This document shows positions 6,014 through 13,839 of a stretch of 64,000 nucleotides of DNA, piece by piece. How positions within the stretch are numbered: position 1 is the stretch's first letter; each line of letters begins with the position of its first letter. Below the pieces are notes generated by a model that saw nothing but the letters and a program-made list of their open reading frames with translations, did not search any database and was not told where the DNA came from. The stretch comes from a virus. Both the position numbers and the translations under genes were made by a program. Where the stretch lies: IMG/VR virus record IMGVR_UViG_3300038428_000825, positions 1 to 64,000 of that record. One strand, written 5' to 3'.

Positions 6014-9000
6014 TCAGATACGATCAAGCCAAGCCATGACTTCATCAGGAAGCGGCGTGCCGAGACAGAAGCGCATCTCTTTGAGCAGGCGGCGCAAACC
6101 GGGAAAGGACCTCTCGGTTGACTCAACCTGCTGTCTCGCGTACGACGGTCGTACGCTGAACTGGAATCCAGAACGATCACAGGCCCGTTCCCAGTACCGA
6201 ATGAAGAACGGAGCCGCTACTTCACGAATGATGGCTTGGTATGAACGGAAGCCCTTCTCCATTTCGCGGACGAGCCAGATTTGTGCATACAGCGACTCGC
6301 GAAGCGGGGCGCGAAGGATTGTCCCAATCATGTAGACAAAAGTGCACAGGTACTCCGCTCTCGCTGCCGAATCGACGCTCCACCGATGCAACTCCTCCCA
6401 ATTCGCATCACCCTGGAGAGAGACTAGGAGCGTCGGAATGTACGGTTCCGCTGAAGGGTATGCAGCAGGTATGGTTTCGAGCTGTTGGATGGCATCCTCG
6501 ATCACCGTTTCATTGATGGGTGAGACCGCGCTATCAAGTTTGAGGAGCGCGAGTTTCAACGTTGAAGAGATCACGGGAAGCAGCAGAACCGATAATCTTG
6601 CCTGAGGAGTTAGGTTCGCCTCCAGCATGCTCCGGACGGTTGAGAGAGCTTCACCGGCCTGACCAAGAGAATCGACATGAGCCTGCGTCGGCAGTTCGAT
6701 GGTCGCCATTGCAATTGCGATTTCGGCGACGCGCCGAAAATCGTTCCGCATAAGACTGTCCGCGAGACCCATCCATTGAGAGGCGCGGACCGCAGGCAGG
6801 GCATCCCGATGAATCTCGGCATATTCCATTCCTTTGAGAGCCCACCTCGCCGCCGATGCCGAATCTCCAATGCCCTCGGCATACATCGCCAGCCGGAGGC
6901 AGACATATGGCAGTTGAGTGGAGCGAAAGGCACCCGGGGCCTCGCTGCTGCTGCCGAGGAACAGTCCCTGCGTCGGCTCGACATGTCCAGCTTGAGGTCG
7001 TCCGTTCAGAGCGACGCCACTGTAATAGGCGGCTACGCCGAAAACCCGGGCAAACATCCCTTTCCATGTATCCGCAGGGGATTCGGTCTCGAGGCTCTTT
7101 GAAACCGCTTCCTCCAACGCCCGAAAGGCCTCGGCCCGTTGGTTGTTGTTCCACAGCGCCATCGAGTGCTCCGCCAAAGCTTCAATCAAGGAGGTGTCTA
7201 TCAACCCGGTGTTCCGGCAAAGCTCGACCGCCGCGCCGGTGAGGTCCGCTGCCCGGGTGCGGTCTGTCGGACCGCAGATTTCGGCAAGCGTGATTAGAAC
7301 ATTTCTGCGCCACAGGCTCTGCCGGTAGGAGTTGCAGGCGAGGGCTTGCTCAAGCCAGCGCGCCCCCTCGGCCGATCTGCCGGCGTAATGCAATTGCCTA
7401 CCGGTGACCTCAGCGATCAGGAAGGCGCAGTCCTCGTCAGGCAGCCTGCTTACCGTTGCCTGAGCCAAGTCCAGTGCCGCGGCGACCTGATGTTCCCACT
7501 CTGCCAGGATGATAATTCGATTGCGGATCGCTGCAGCTTCGAGAAGCGGGTACGGAATCGCTTGCGCAACCTCTTCGATCTTTGCAAGCACTGCCTTCGC
7601 GTGATCCCAATCGCGTTCTGCCTCCGGCTTGTCGTATTCGCGTCGCCAGACCCCATCGCAGAGAACCGTAATGTTGTCCTCGGCAAGATCGGACGAGTTG
7701 AGCGTTTCAAGCTGCGCCGGCGTGTATTGGGACACTGTCTCGATCCAGGAGTAGACATCCTCGTCGGACCGGCTGCTCACCGCCGTTATCCACAACACTC
7801 CTTCTAGGGGATACTCCCGACGCGGCAGCGGAGCGCCGCCGGTCGGAAACTCGGAGATGTTGAACTGGTTGATAGCGGGTACAAGAAATCTATTTGCGAG
7901 CGCAGCATTCTTGCGAGCCATGTGAATGGCGACGTGTCCCGCAGCCATCGCTACGCCCCATCCCGTCGAACCGGACTCTTCGATAAGCGCATCGAGCTGA
8001 CCAACCAGCCTATCGATTTGGGCACCCTGGCGATCGGTAACGACCAACTGCAAGGCTTTCAAGTAGAGCTGGAGGTTCAAATCCCCGCCTGGAGGCAATG
8101 GATAGGTGGTCCAGAACTGGATGAATCCGAACCCCTCGTCTAGAGGCTCGTCCTGGATGCTGATCTCGGCGAGTGCCTGAATCAGGACAATATAGGCGTG
8201 GTTAACCGAGCCGGAAAGAGTGAAGTGATTCACGCAGATGAGAACATCCGCGGGCTCCAGGACTTTTTTGTCCAGCAAATTCCGTCCCAGTACGAAGTGG
8301 ACACCTCGAAACGTCTTCGGATCCAGCGAAGAGCCTAGCTTCGCGCTAATAAGTGGTGAACGAAGGTATCTATCCGAACCCAGGGGCTGCAGCCAAATTC
8401 CGGAAGCGCGCTGCACTTTCTCGCCAGGAAGCGATATCGGGCGCGGAACGCGAGCAACCCGTGCGACTTCTTCGAGTGAGAAAGCGCCGACGGCTTGACT
8501 GAGACGAATCAGGAGTTCTCGTTCCGCATCATCGGGAACCATCGTCTGGAGAAGCTGGCCGACATCCGCACGAACTCCCTCGGCAAACTCACCCTTCAGA
8601 AGGGACTCCAAATGCTCTGATGTGAAGCCCCACGATTGGTCTGCCAAGTAGCGAACCGCGGCGGCCACCAGAATGGGAAGACCTTCGGAGATCGCCACAA
8701 TCAGGTCCAGAATTGCATCGGTCGTCAGCCGCTGCGGCGCGCCCAATAGGCCGAACAGTTCGCTGACGTCACTTCTGGTGAATCGAGGAGCCTCTACATG
8801 CACGAAACCAAGTCTCTGCTCGAAGGCTGATGGGAGCGTGTGATAGGTCGAGAAGAGAAGTTTTGCACCCGCGTGGCGGAAGGCCTCTGCCAGTGCTTCA
8901 AGCCGCGCCGCCAGCTCCCCGCCAGGTGGAACAACAGGCAGATCGTCAATGACCAGCAGTGAACCTCGAAAAGCTTCCGCTACAGCCGCAGCCCATACAT

Positions 9001-10393
9001 TCGAAGGGGTACCTCTTCGCAAGCCCGTTTGAGAAGCGAGTAGGAGGTCGAGCGACGCCCTGGCCTGAACTTCGCCGGCCGAGCGTGGGATATTGAGCCA
9101 ATGGGATTTGCCCGTGTGCCGCTGGACGATCAACTTCAATAACTGGGTTTTTCCGGAGCCCAGTTCTCCGCGTAGAACCACGATCCCGCCCGCTTGTAGC
9201 TGCTCGCTAATCGAATCAACCAAAGCCTTTCGCGAGAGGCAGGGATTGACCAACTCCGGCGCATCGGTTGAGATCGACATCAATCCGATGGCGAAGCCGG
9301 CGTCCTGGCCAAGGCTTTGACTCAGGACAGCCAGATTCTGTCGGATCACCTGAGCCTCGCTCGCCTGTTGGTTGATGGTCCTAAGGTTCTGGATCAGCTG
9401 ATTTAAGATTCCCTTCGGCTCGGAGCTACGCCTCGCCAAATCGAAGACCGCATTTATGGCGGCAACGTCGTCCTCGAGTCCTTCAACTCGCACACCGTGA
9501 TCTTCCAGCTCGCGCTCAACAGTGGTGAGACGCCGCTCGATCTCTTGGAGCTGAGCTTCGAAGCTTCGGACCGCGATGATCGCCTGTTGAGAAACCGACG
9601 GCGTACTCAACTCAGCAGTCAGATCTTCAGCCGCGAGCGTCTTCCTTCCAGCCCGGCACAGGAGGAGGAAAACATAGGCAAAGAGGTGCTCATAAAGCCG
9701 GTCGATTTCCTCAGCGGATGGCGAGTCGTCTCGCCCGGCAAGCGCTTCCTTGATATCGGCCATTACGTTCAGGTAGTCGCCGTGCCCAGAGCTCCACTCC
9801 AATCGCCGGATGAGATTCAGCAATGGACAGGTGTCTTCGGCGTCCACCATACCGCGCATGCAATCCCACGATGACTTCGATACTTTGCCCGGTTGGGAGC
9901 AGGACCGCAGAAATGTGGCGATCAAGCTGACGGCTGCGGCCTCTTCTGCCTCTCCATATTTGTGGAGACGGATCGCCTCCCAGGTTCCGATTGCGGAGCC
10001 GGAACCGATCCAGTCCCGCTCAACTCCCAGTTCAGCGGTAGTCACATAACGGAATGACAGGCTCCACTGGGGATTCAGCTTCTGATGTTCGCAAAAGCGG
10101 GCAATCGCCTGGAGAGCCTCTCCGCTCTTCAGGGTTAAATTGGCAGATCGTACTTTGAGCTGACCAAGACGCCGAACCTCCACCAACTCAACCGGAGGGT
10201 CGCCGGACGCTACGGCCTGCCCGATCACATCACCGACCGCCTTCCCGACGACGTCAATATCCTCCCCACATTCGAGCTCAAGATGTTCATTTTCAGAAAG
10301 ATTCAGCCACTGCAACACCGTCAGGTTCGCCTGAAAGACGAATCCTCGGATAGTCGCAAAAGCGTCGTTTCCCGGATTGGCTCGGAAATGCAT
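6014..10393 (-). CDS. Avs-like STAND NTPase with N-terminal endonuclease domain
   Basis: Frame opens at 10456; the start at 10393 (MHFRANPGNDAFATIRGF) is preferred, giving about 1459 residues. Residues 1-130 resemble the Cap4/DUF4297-type PD-(D/E)XK domain (LECGEDIDVV, then VEVRRLGQLK). Residues about 390-700 are a STAND NTPase: Walker A GELGSGKTQ at about 409, Walker B LLVIDDLP at about 479, then winged-helix-like SQAVGAFSLEEVARVA. The rest, about 700 residues, is helical and TPR-like, the usual sensor region. Avs proteins recognise phage proteins and then degrade DNA; that role is inferred. Leftward, like its neighbour nuclease, against all phage genes. Confidence 0.8.
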   Translation of the reverse strand: MHFRANPGNDAFATIRGFVFQANLTVLQWLNLSENEHLELECGEDIDVVGKAVGDVIGQAVASGDPPVELVEVRRLGQLKVRSANLTLKSGEALQAIARFCEHQKLNPQWSLSFRYVTTAELGVERDWIGSGSAIGTWEAIRLHKYGEAEEAAAVSLIATFLRSCSQPGKVSKSSWDCMRGMVDAEDTCPLLNLIRRLEWSSGHGDYLNVMADIKEALAGRDDSPSAEEIDRLYEHLFAYVFLLLCRAGRKTLAAEDLTAELSTPSVSQQAIIAVRSFEAQLQEIERRLTTVERELEDHGVRVEGLEDDVAAINAVFDLARRSSEPKGILNQLIQNLRTINQQASEAQVIRQNLAVLSQSLGQDAGFAIGLMSISTDAPELVNPCLSRKALVDSISEQLQAGGIVVLRGELGSGKTQLLKLIVQRHTGKSHWLNIPRSAGEVQARASLDLLLASQTGLRRGTPSNVWAAAVAEAFRGSLLVIDDLPVVPPGGELAARLEALAEAFRHAGAKLLFSTYHTLPSAFEQRLGFVHVEAPRFTRSDVSELFGLLGAPQRLTTDAILDLIVAISEGLPILVAAAVRYLADQSWGFTSEHLESLLKGEFAEGVRADVGQLLQTMVPDDAERELLIRLSQAVGAFSLEEVARVARVPRPISLPGEKVQRASGIWLQPLGSDRYLRSPLISAKLGSSLDPKTFRGVHFVLGRNLLDKKVLEPADVLICVNHFTLSGSVNHAYIVLIQALAEISIQDEPLDEGFGFIQFWTTYPLPPGGDLNLQLYLKALQLVVTDRQGAQIDRLVGQLDALIEESGSTGWGVAMAAGHVAIHMARKNAALANRFLVPAINQFNISEFPTGGAPLPRREYPLEGVLWITAVSSRSDEDVYSWIETVSQYTPAQLETLNSSDLAEDNITVLCDGVWRREYDKPEAERDWDHAKAVLAKIEEVAQAIPYPLLEAAAIRNRIIILAEWEHQVAAALDLAQATVSRLPDEDCAFLIAEVTGRQLHYAGRSAEGARWLEQALACNSYRQSLWRRNVLITLAEICGPTDRTRAADLTGAAVELCRNTGLIDTSLIEALAEHSMALWNNNQRAEAFRALEEAVSKSLETESPADTWKGMFARVFGVAAYYSGVALNGRPQAGHVEPTQGLFLGSSSEAPGAFRSTQLPYVCLRLAMYAEGIGDSASAARWALKGMEYAEIHRDALPAVRASQWMGLADSLMRNDFRRVAEIAIAMATIELPTQAHVDSLGQAGEALSTVRSMLEANLTPQARLSVLLLPVISSTLKLALLKLDSAVSPINETVIEDAIQQLETIPAAYPSAEPYIPTLLVSLQGDANWEELHRWSVDSAARAEYLCTFVYMIGTILRAPLRESLYAQIWLVREMEKGFRSYQAIIREVAAPFFIRYWERACDRSGFQFSVRPSYARQQVESTERSFPGLRRLLKEMRFCLGTPLPDEVMAWLDRI

Positions 10394-10706
10394 TTTGGAA
10401 ACCATCCTAAAAAGGATAACCGTTCGAAGAACGACTAAGCTCCTCCTGCAATACATTCCTCATAAAGGTCAGGATCCAGTGTCAGCGCAACAGCCCCGAG
10501 CAGGTCTCCAGCACTTCATGAATACGACCAGATCAAGTCCGTCATCCCCTGGCCGGTGACTCTCGGCTTCTGTTTGGAAATCGGGAGCACTGTAATTCTC
10601 AACTGACGCGAACCGTAGCGCTCACTGAAAGATCTATCGACCTCCCGTTACAGGTTCCGGGCGTCTTGTCTGCACCTCGGAAGCAGACCCACTATCCAAA
10701 TCCCTG
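10394..10706. other. gene-free stretch upstream of the Avs-like gene
   Basis: I see no convincing gene here. A 6-bp stem GTCTGC/GCAGAC with a 9-nt loop at about 10664-10686 recalls an anticodon arm, but no complete tRNA can be folded. The stretch probably holds the leftward promoter of the Avs-like gene and the right junction of the inserted defence block. Confidence 0.4.
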
Positions 10707-10737
10707 GAACCCCGCCTTCGGACGGGGTTCTTTTTTT
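10707..10737 (+). terminator. orphan rho-independent terminator
   Basis: GAACCCCG/CGGGGTTC stem, 8-nt loop, then seven T. This is the most canonical intrinsic terminator of the window, reading rightward, yet no rightward gene ends nearby. It may be the original terminator of the phage operon ending at 4797, now separated from it by the defence block, or the end of an unannotated RNA. Confidence 0.8.
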
Positions 10738-10911
10738 GCCGGGGAGGGAAGGGGCCGGCGGAACTGGGGATGGGTGGGCGGATGCTCAATGCTTGAGGTC
10801 TACTCACAGATCTGTCCAGTAGGGTGAACACCTTAGATTGACCTCTATTTTGACCCGAAAACCCTTTGAACCTTTGACACCTGCCGGTCGAGGTGCGATG
10901 CTTCTTAATAG

Positions 10912-11014
10912 TGAGTTTCACTCAATTGTTAATTGTAAGTAATACTTACTATTGAGTTTACACTTAAAAGAGAGTAGCTCTTATAGAGCTACTCTTATAT
11001 TGAGTATTACTCAA
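10912..11014. promoter_or_regulatory. AT-rich cluster of palindromes (operator or origin-like)
   Basis: Six inverted repeats in about 100 nt of AT-rich DNA. TGAGT-TTC-ACTCA at 10912; CAATT-GTT-AATTG at 10923; GTAAGT-AAT-ACTTAC at 10935; TTGAGT-TTAC-ACTTAA at 10952 (one mismatch); AGAGTAGCTC-TTATA-GAGCTACTCT at 10971; TTGAGT-ATT-ACTCAA at 11000. Four share a TGAGT-type half-site and a 3-4 nt centre. The cluster lies just upstream of a class A promoter and the rightward gene at 11118. A repressor operator array or iteron-type origin both fit. Confidence 0.7.
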
Positions 11015-11052
11015 AGCAGCAGGGTTGAACCGAGAATCGCCACGCCCTCCCT

Positions 11053-11080
11053 TTGGTAGATCGCTCTCGAATCGCATTCT
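11053..11080 (+). promoter_or_regulatory. class A promoter-like element
   Basis: TTGGTA, 16-nt spacer, CATTCT, 40 nt after the palindrome cluster and 37 nt before the TTG start at 11118. It probably drives the operon 11118-12921. Confidence 0.55.
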
Positions 11081-11117
11081 CAACATGAGGCCGGAAACCG
11101 GCCACAGGAGAATTCAT

Positions 11118-11465
11118 TTGAGCGCCCACCACACCACAGCCATTGACGTCGCCAAGCTGCTTGCAGCTGACAACGTGTCCACAGCGGACCGCATCTGGGC
11201 AGTTGACTTTGAAGTCAAGATGCCGGCTGAGCTGATCACCGAAGAAGATTTGAAGTGCCCCGATTGTGGCGAGGTCCATGACCCCAGCCTGGAAAACGCC
11301 CGGGTGGTTGCCGACACGATCATCGTTCTCGGCGGTCCTGATGCCCAGGTGTCACTGGATCGGGTTCGTGAGTACGTCCTCAACCGGGAACTTGAAGCTG
11401 GCCTGCATATGACCGACTTCGTTCTCACTGGCGTCAAGCTGCTCGCTGCTGCGGAGGTGGTGTAG
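11118..11465 (+). CDS. hypothetical protein with a CxxC pair
   Basis: 115 residues from TTG 11118, chosen because CACAGGAG lies 7 nt upstream; ATG 11085 is an alternative but would sit almost on the predicted transcription start. The protein carries one CPDCGE motif near residue 50 and an amphipathic C-terminal half (LDRVREYVLNRELEAG). Its stop overlaps the next GTG start by 1 nt. Function unknown. Confidence 0.65.
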   Translation: MSAHHTTAIDVAKLLAADNVSTADRIWAVDFEVKMPAELITEEDLKCPDCGEVHDPSLENARVVADTIIVLGGPDAQVSLDRVREYVLNRELEAGLHMTDFVLTGVKLLAAAEVV

Positions 11466-11926
11466 TGCTCGATAACTGGGATAATCCCGCCATCACCCAG
11501 CAGGGTGTTCATGCTGTGGAGACGCCGGCAGACCTGTTCAGCGATCCGCCGTTCGGTCATCTTTTTGCAGAGCTGACCGATCTCGCTGCGGCAACGGCCG
11601 CCGGCTTCCGAACCGTCCTGGTGCCACCGGACACGCCGCTGTTCTGCTTCTACTGCCACGATACCGAGGCGCCGGAGTACCGCCTGCGTCGCAAGGCCGG
11701 CAAGTACGTCGCACTCTGCCACCGGCCTGGAACCATCGAAGGCTGCTGGGATCGTGATGTGGCTCCCATGTGCGAGTACAAGAACCAAGAAGCTATCCAG
11801 TGCGACCAGGTTGCCGAGTGGGTGGTTGCCTTCGGAAAGGACATGCTGATGCGAACCCACCGCTGTCTGATCCACGTTCCGCCGGCGCTTTCCGATGTTT
11901 CCGAGCACCGGGTCTTTCCTATCTAG
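11465..11926 (+). CDS. Cys/His-rich hypothetical protein
   Basis: 153 residues from GTG 11465, overlapping the previous stop. Residues 59-100 hold CFYCHDTEAPEY...ALCHRPGTIEGC, and a later C...C...H set (MCEYKNQEAIQC, RTHRCLIH) resembles zinc-binding layouts. It may be a structural zinc protein of the same small operon. No catalytic residue is obvious. Confidence 0.7.
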   Translation: MLDNWDNPAITQQGVHAVETPADLFSDPPFGHLFAELTDLAAATAAGFRTVLVPPDTPLFCFYCHDTEAPEYRLRRKAGKYVALCHRPGTIEGCWDRDVAPMCEYKNQEAIQCDQVAEWVVAFGKDMLMRTHRCLIHVPPALSDVSEHRVFPI

Positions 11927-12064
11927 GGTTGCTCTCTGTACGCCAGAGGCCCTTTCTCAGTTGTATCTCTCCCGTCTTTGTTCCCCATTCCAAGCCTCAG
12001 TACAAGACGGAAGGAATGGCGCGCAAGCGCAGACCTCCCGTTCCACAACCCTTAGGAAGAATCC

Positions 12065-12547
12065 GTGCCCCTCGATCAAACCGGCTATCGCAACACCTTC
12101 CCGCTCACCAAAGTCCTTGACCGCCTCTTTCTGGGCGGCTTCAAAGACGCTGAGGATCTCAGGTCCGGCAACCCACACAACATCACCCACATCTGCAACT
12201 GCACCACTGAACCGCTCACGATTCCGTCCAGACTCGTCACCAGCATCATCCAGATGGACCAGCTCGACGGCCACGACTGGGATGTTCAGAAGCTCTACTC
12301 GGCTGTCGATTGGATTCGCCGCGCGCTGCTCGGCGGAGGCACCGTTCTGGCCCACTGCCACGCCGGCATCAGCCGGTCTCCGGTGCTGGTTGCGACCTAT
12401 CTCTACACCTGCGGCTTCGACTTCGACCGCGCGCTCGACCGCATCAAGGCCCAGCGCCCGATCGTGCAGCCGGCACCTGTCGTCCTGGTCAGTGCCAAGC
12501 GGGCCTTTGGTATCTCCCCGCTTGCCATCCACACTACAGGCAGATGA
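12065..12547 (+). CDS. dual-specificity protein phosphatase-like
   Basis: 160 residues from GTG 12065 (TAGGAAG upstream). The signature VLAHCHAGISRSPVLVATYL contains the HCx5R loop with C98 and R104; the general-acid Asp is probably in LDGHDW (68-71). The N-terminal strand VLDRLFLGGFKDAEDL is the typical DSP opening. Such enzymes remove phosphate from Ser/Thr/Tyr proteins, RNA 5' ends or nucleotides. Located in a small phage operon, a role in modifying host signalling or RNA is possible but not shown. Confidence 0.85.
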   Translation: MPLDQTGYRNTFPLTKVLDRLFLGGFKDAEDLRSGNPHNITHICNCTTEPLTIPSRLVTSIIQMDQLDGHDWDVQKLYSAVDWIRRALLGGGTVLAHCHAGISRSPVLVATYLYTCGFDFDRALDRIKAQRPIVQPAPVVLVSAKRAFGISPLAIHTTGR

Positions 12548-12570
12548 ACCCGTCTCGAAGAAAGGCACCA

Positions 12571-12921
12571 ATGCGTAAAACACTGCTTTCAATTCTGTTC
12601 CTTCTGCTGCTGGCTGTTCCGGCGATCGCGCAGAAACCTGCACCCGCGGCCTCCGCGCCGGCTCAACCTTCGATGGCGCCAGTCAAGCCCAGCGAGATCG
12701 AGGATCTCAAGATCGAGAACCTCAAGCTCAAGCTGAGCCTTTACACCCAGCACAAGGTGGACCTGCAGCGCGAGGAAGACTCGGTCAATCAGGATGGCGA
12801 GAAGCTGGCTAAGCAGATCATCGCTGATCATCCAGGCCACCACCTGGATTTCAAGACTCTGACGATCGTTTCCGATGCCCCGGCCGAAGCTGCCAAGCCC
12901 GCTGAGACGCCAAAGAAGTAA
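12571..12921 (+). CDS. secreted coiled-coil protein
   Basis: 116 residues from ATG 12571; ATG 12544, which overlaps the previous stop, is an alternative. Residues 1-20 are a Sec signal peptide (MRKTLLSILFLLLLAVPAIA, then Q) with no lipobox. A Pro/Ala linker follows, then a heptad-rich helix (EIEDLKIENLKLKLSLYTQ) at about 46-90 and an Ala/Pro tail. A periplasmic location in a Gram-negative host is implied. A spanin-like role is conceivable but the gene is far from the lysis-like cluster. Confidence 0.7.
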   Translation: MRKTLLSILFLLLLAVPAIAQKPAPAASAPAQPSMAPVKPSEIEDLKIENLKLKLSLYTQHKVDLQREEDSVNQDGEKLAKQIIADHPGHHLDFKTLTIVSDAPAEAAKPAETPKK

Positions 12922-12934
12922 TCTGCACTGCCCG

Positions 12935-12958
12935 ACTCGCCGGTTTCCGCCGGCGAGT
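12935..12958 (+). terminator. terminator hairpin of the phosphatase operon
   Basis: ACTCGCCGG/CCGGCGAGT, 9-bp perfect stem with a 6-nt loop, 13 nt after the stop at 12921, followed by a pyrimidine-rich tail (TCCTCTCTG). Confidence 0.7.
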
Positions 12959-13008
12959 TCCTCTCTGTAACAGCCTTCCCGTCAATGAACTAACTGCCCG
13001 CAATAATC

Positions 13009-13020
13009 CCTATACTAGGG
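13009..13020 (+). promoter_or_regulatory. class B promoter-like element
   Basis: CCTATACTAGGG. Variant of the CCTATACTAGACAG family. It lies only 8 nt before the ATG at 13029 and runs into the ribosome site GGGAGG, so if TATACT is a -10 box the leader is very short. Confidence 0.45.
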
Positions 13021-13028
13021 AGGTATGT

Positions 13029-13748
13029 ATGGCAACTCCTGGTCTTATTCCGATTCCGGAAGACCTGGCCCTTTTCCCCGTCCCAACCGAGAATGTGAAT
13101 GGCCTGCTCGCCACCAGCGAGGATCTCGGCCTCACTGTTGAGGAAAAGCAGGAACTCGACAACTACCAGTCTGCGCTACGGATTCTCGGCCCGGCAGCCG
13201 GAGCTGTGCTCATGTGTCCCGGCAACCAGGAGAATGTAGCGGACGAGGACAAGTGTCCGTACTCGTCGAAGTGTCCCTTGCTCCGGATGCACAAGGCCCT
13301 CGCGGACAAGATGTGTCCCGTTGAACGCCTGATTGTCGAAGAGCGTTTCAACGCCTGGTGCAGAGAGCTTTCTACCGACCCGGTCCTGGCGAAGGAATCT
13401 GACCGGGTCGCTATTTCCGACCTCTGTTGGATCGACCTGCAGATGCAGCGTTCGTTGCACATCCTGAGCAAAGGAGATGAAGCTCGCCTGACGGTGACCA
13501 ATCCCAAGGATGTTCACCCGGAGACATTCCTTCCTATCTCCTGGGAGAAAGTCATCCATCCGAACGTCGAGCTTTTGGTAACACTGCAGACCCAGCGCAG
13601 AATGATCTTGAAAGATTGGATGCTGACTCCTGAGCAGAAGTGGAAGAGGGAGAAGGCGGAAGGCAAGGGGTCTGGCAAGGACATAGCCAGCAAGCAATCA
13701 GCGCGGGCCGACAAGCTCAGAGCGATCAAGTCAAGCAACGAGGATTAG
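13029..13748 (+). CDS. Cys-rich phage protein of unknown function
   Basis: 239 residues. A cluster at about residues 62-98 (MCPGNQ...DKCPYSSKCPLL...KMCPVE) gives four or five Cys in a layout that could bind zinc or an iron-sulfur cluster. The rest is helical, with a very basic Lys/Ser/Gly C-terminus (WKREKAEGKGSGKD). It sits directly before the HTH-metallophosphoesterase gene. A small-terminase or DNA-binding role is possible from context but no family is firmly recognised. Confidence 0.7.
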   Translation: MATPGLIPIPEDLALFPVPTENVNGLLATSEDLGLTVEEKQELDNYQSALRILGPAAGAVLMCPGNQENVADEDKCPYSSKCPLLRMHKALADKMCPVERLIVEERFNAWCRELSTDPVLAKESDRVAISDLCWIDLQMQRSLHILSKGDEARLTVTNPKDVHPETFLPISWEKVIHPNVELLVTLQTQRRMILKDWMLTPEQKWKREKAEGKGSGKDIASKQSARADKLRAIKSSNED

Positions 13749-13794
13749 ACGGATCCCCACACGGAGATGGACCCAAATCCACCCGTACTCGCCG

Positions 13795-13814
13795 GGCCAA
13801 CTGAAAGGTTGGCC
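13795..13814 (+). other. intergenic hairpin
   Basis: GGCCAAC/GTTGGCC with a 6-nt loop between the Cys-rich gene and the metallophosphoesterase gene. No T-run; could be an attenuator or a processing site. Confidence 0.4.
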
Positions 13815-13839
13815 TGGTGAATCCCCCCAAGAGGTAAGA

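Noticed and set aside
4798-10706. Terminal inverted repeats around the first defence block
   Set aside because: I looked for CTGTTGGCGAAT-like ends and a direct duplication near 4798-4843 and 10457-10706. Only a weak CTGTTGCGC-like match at about 10482 was found, so no boundaries are claimed.
10650-10710. Possible tRNA gene
   Set aside because: A 6-bp stem with a 9-nt loop is present, but no 7-nt anticodon loop, T-arm consensus or acceptor pairing can be made.
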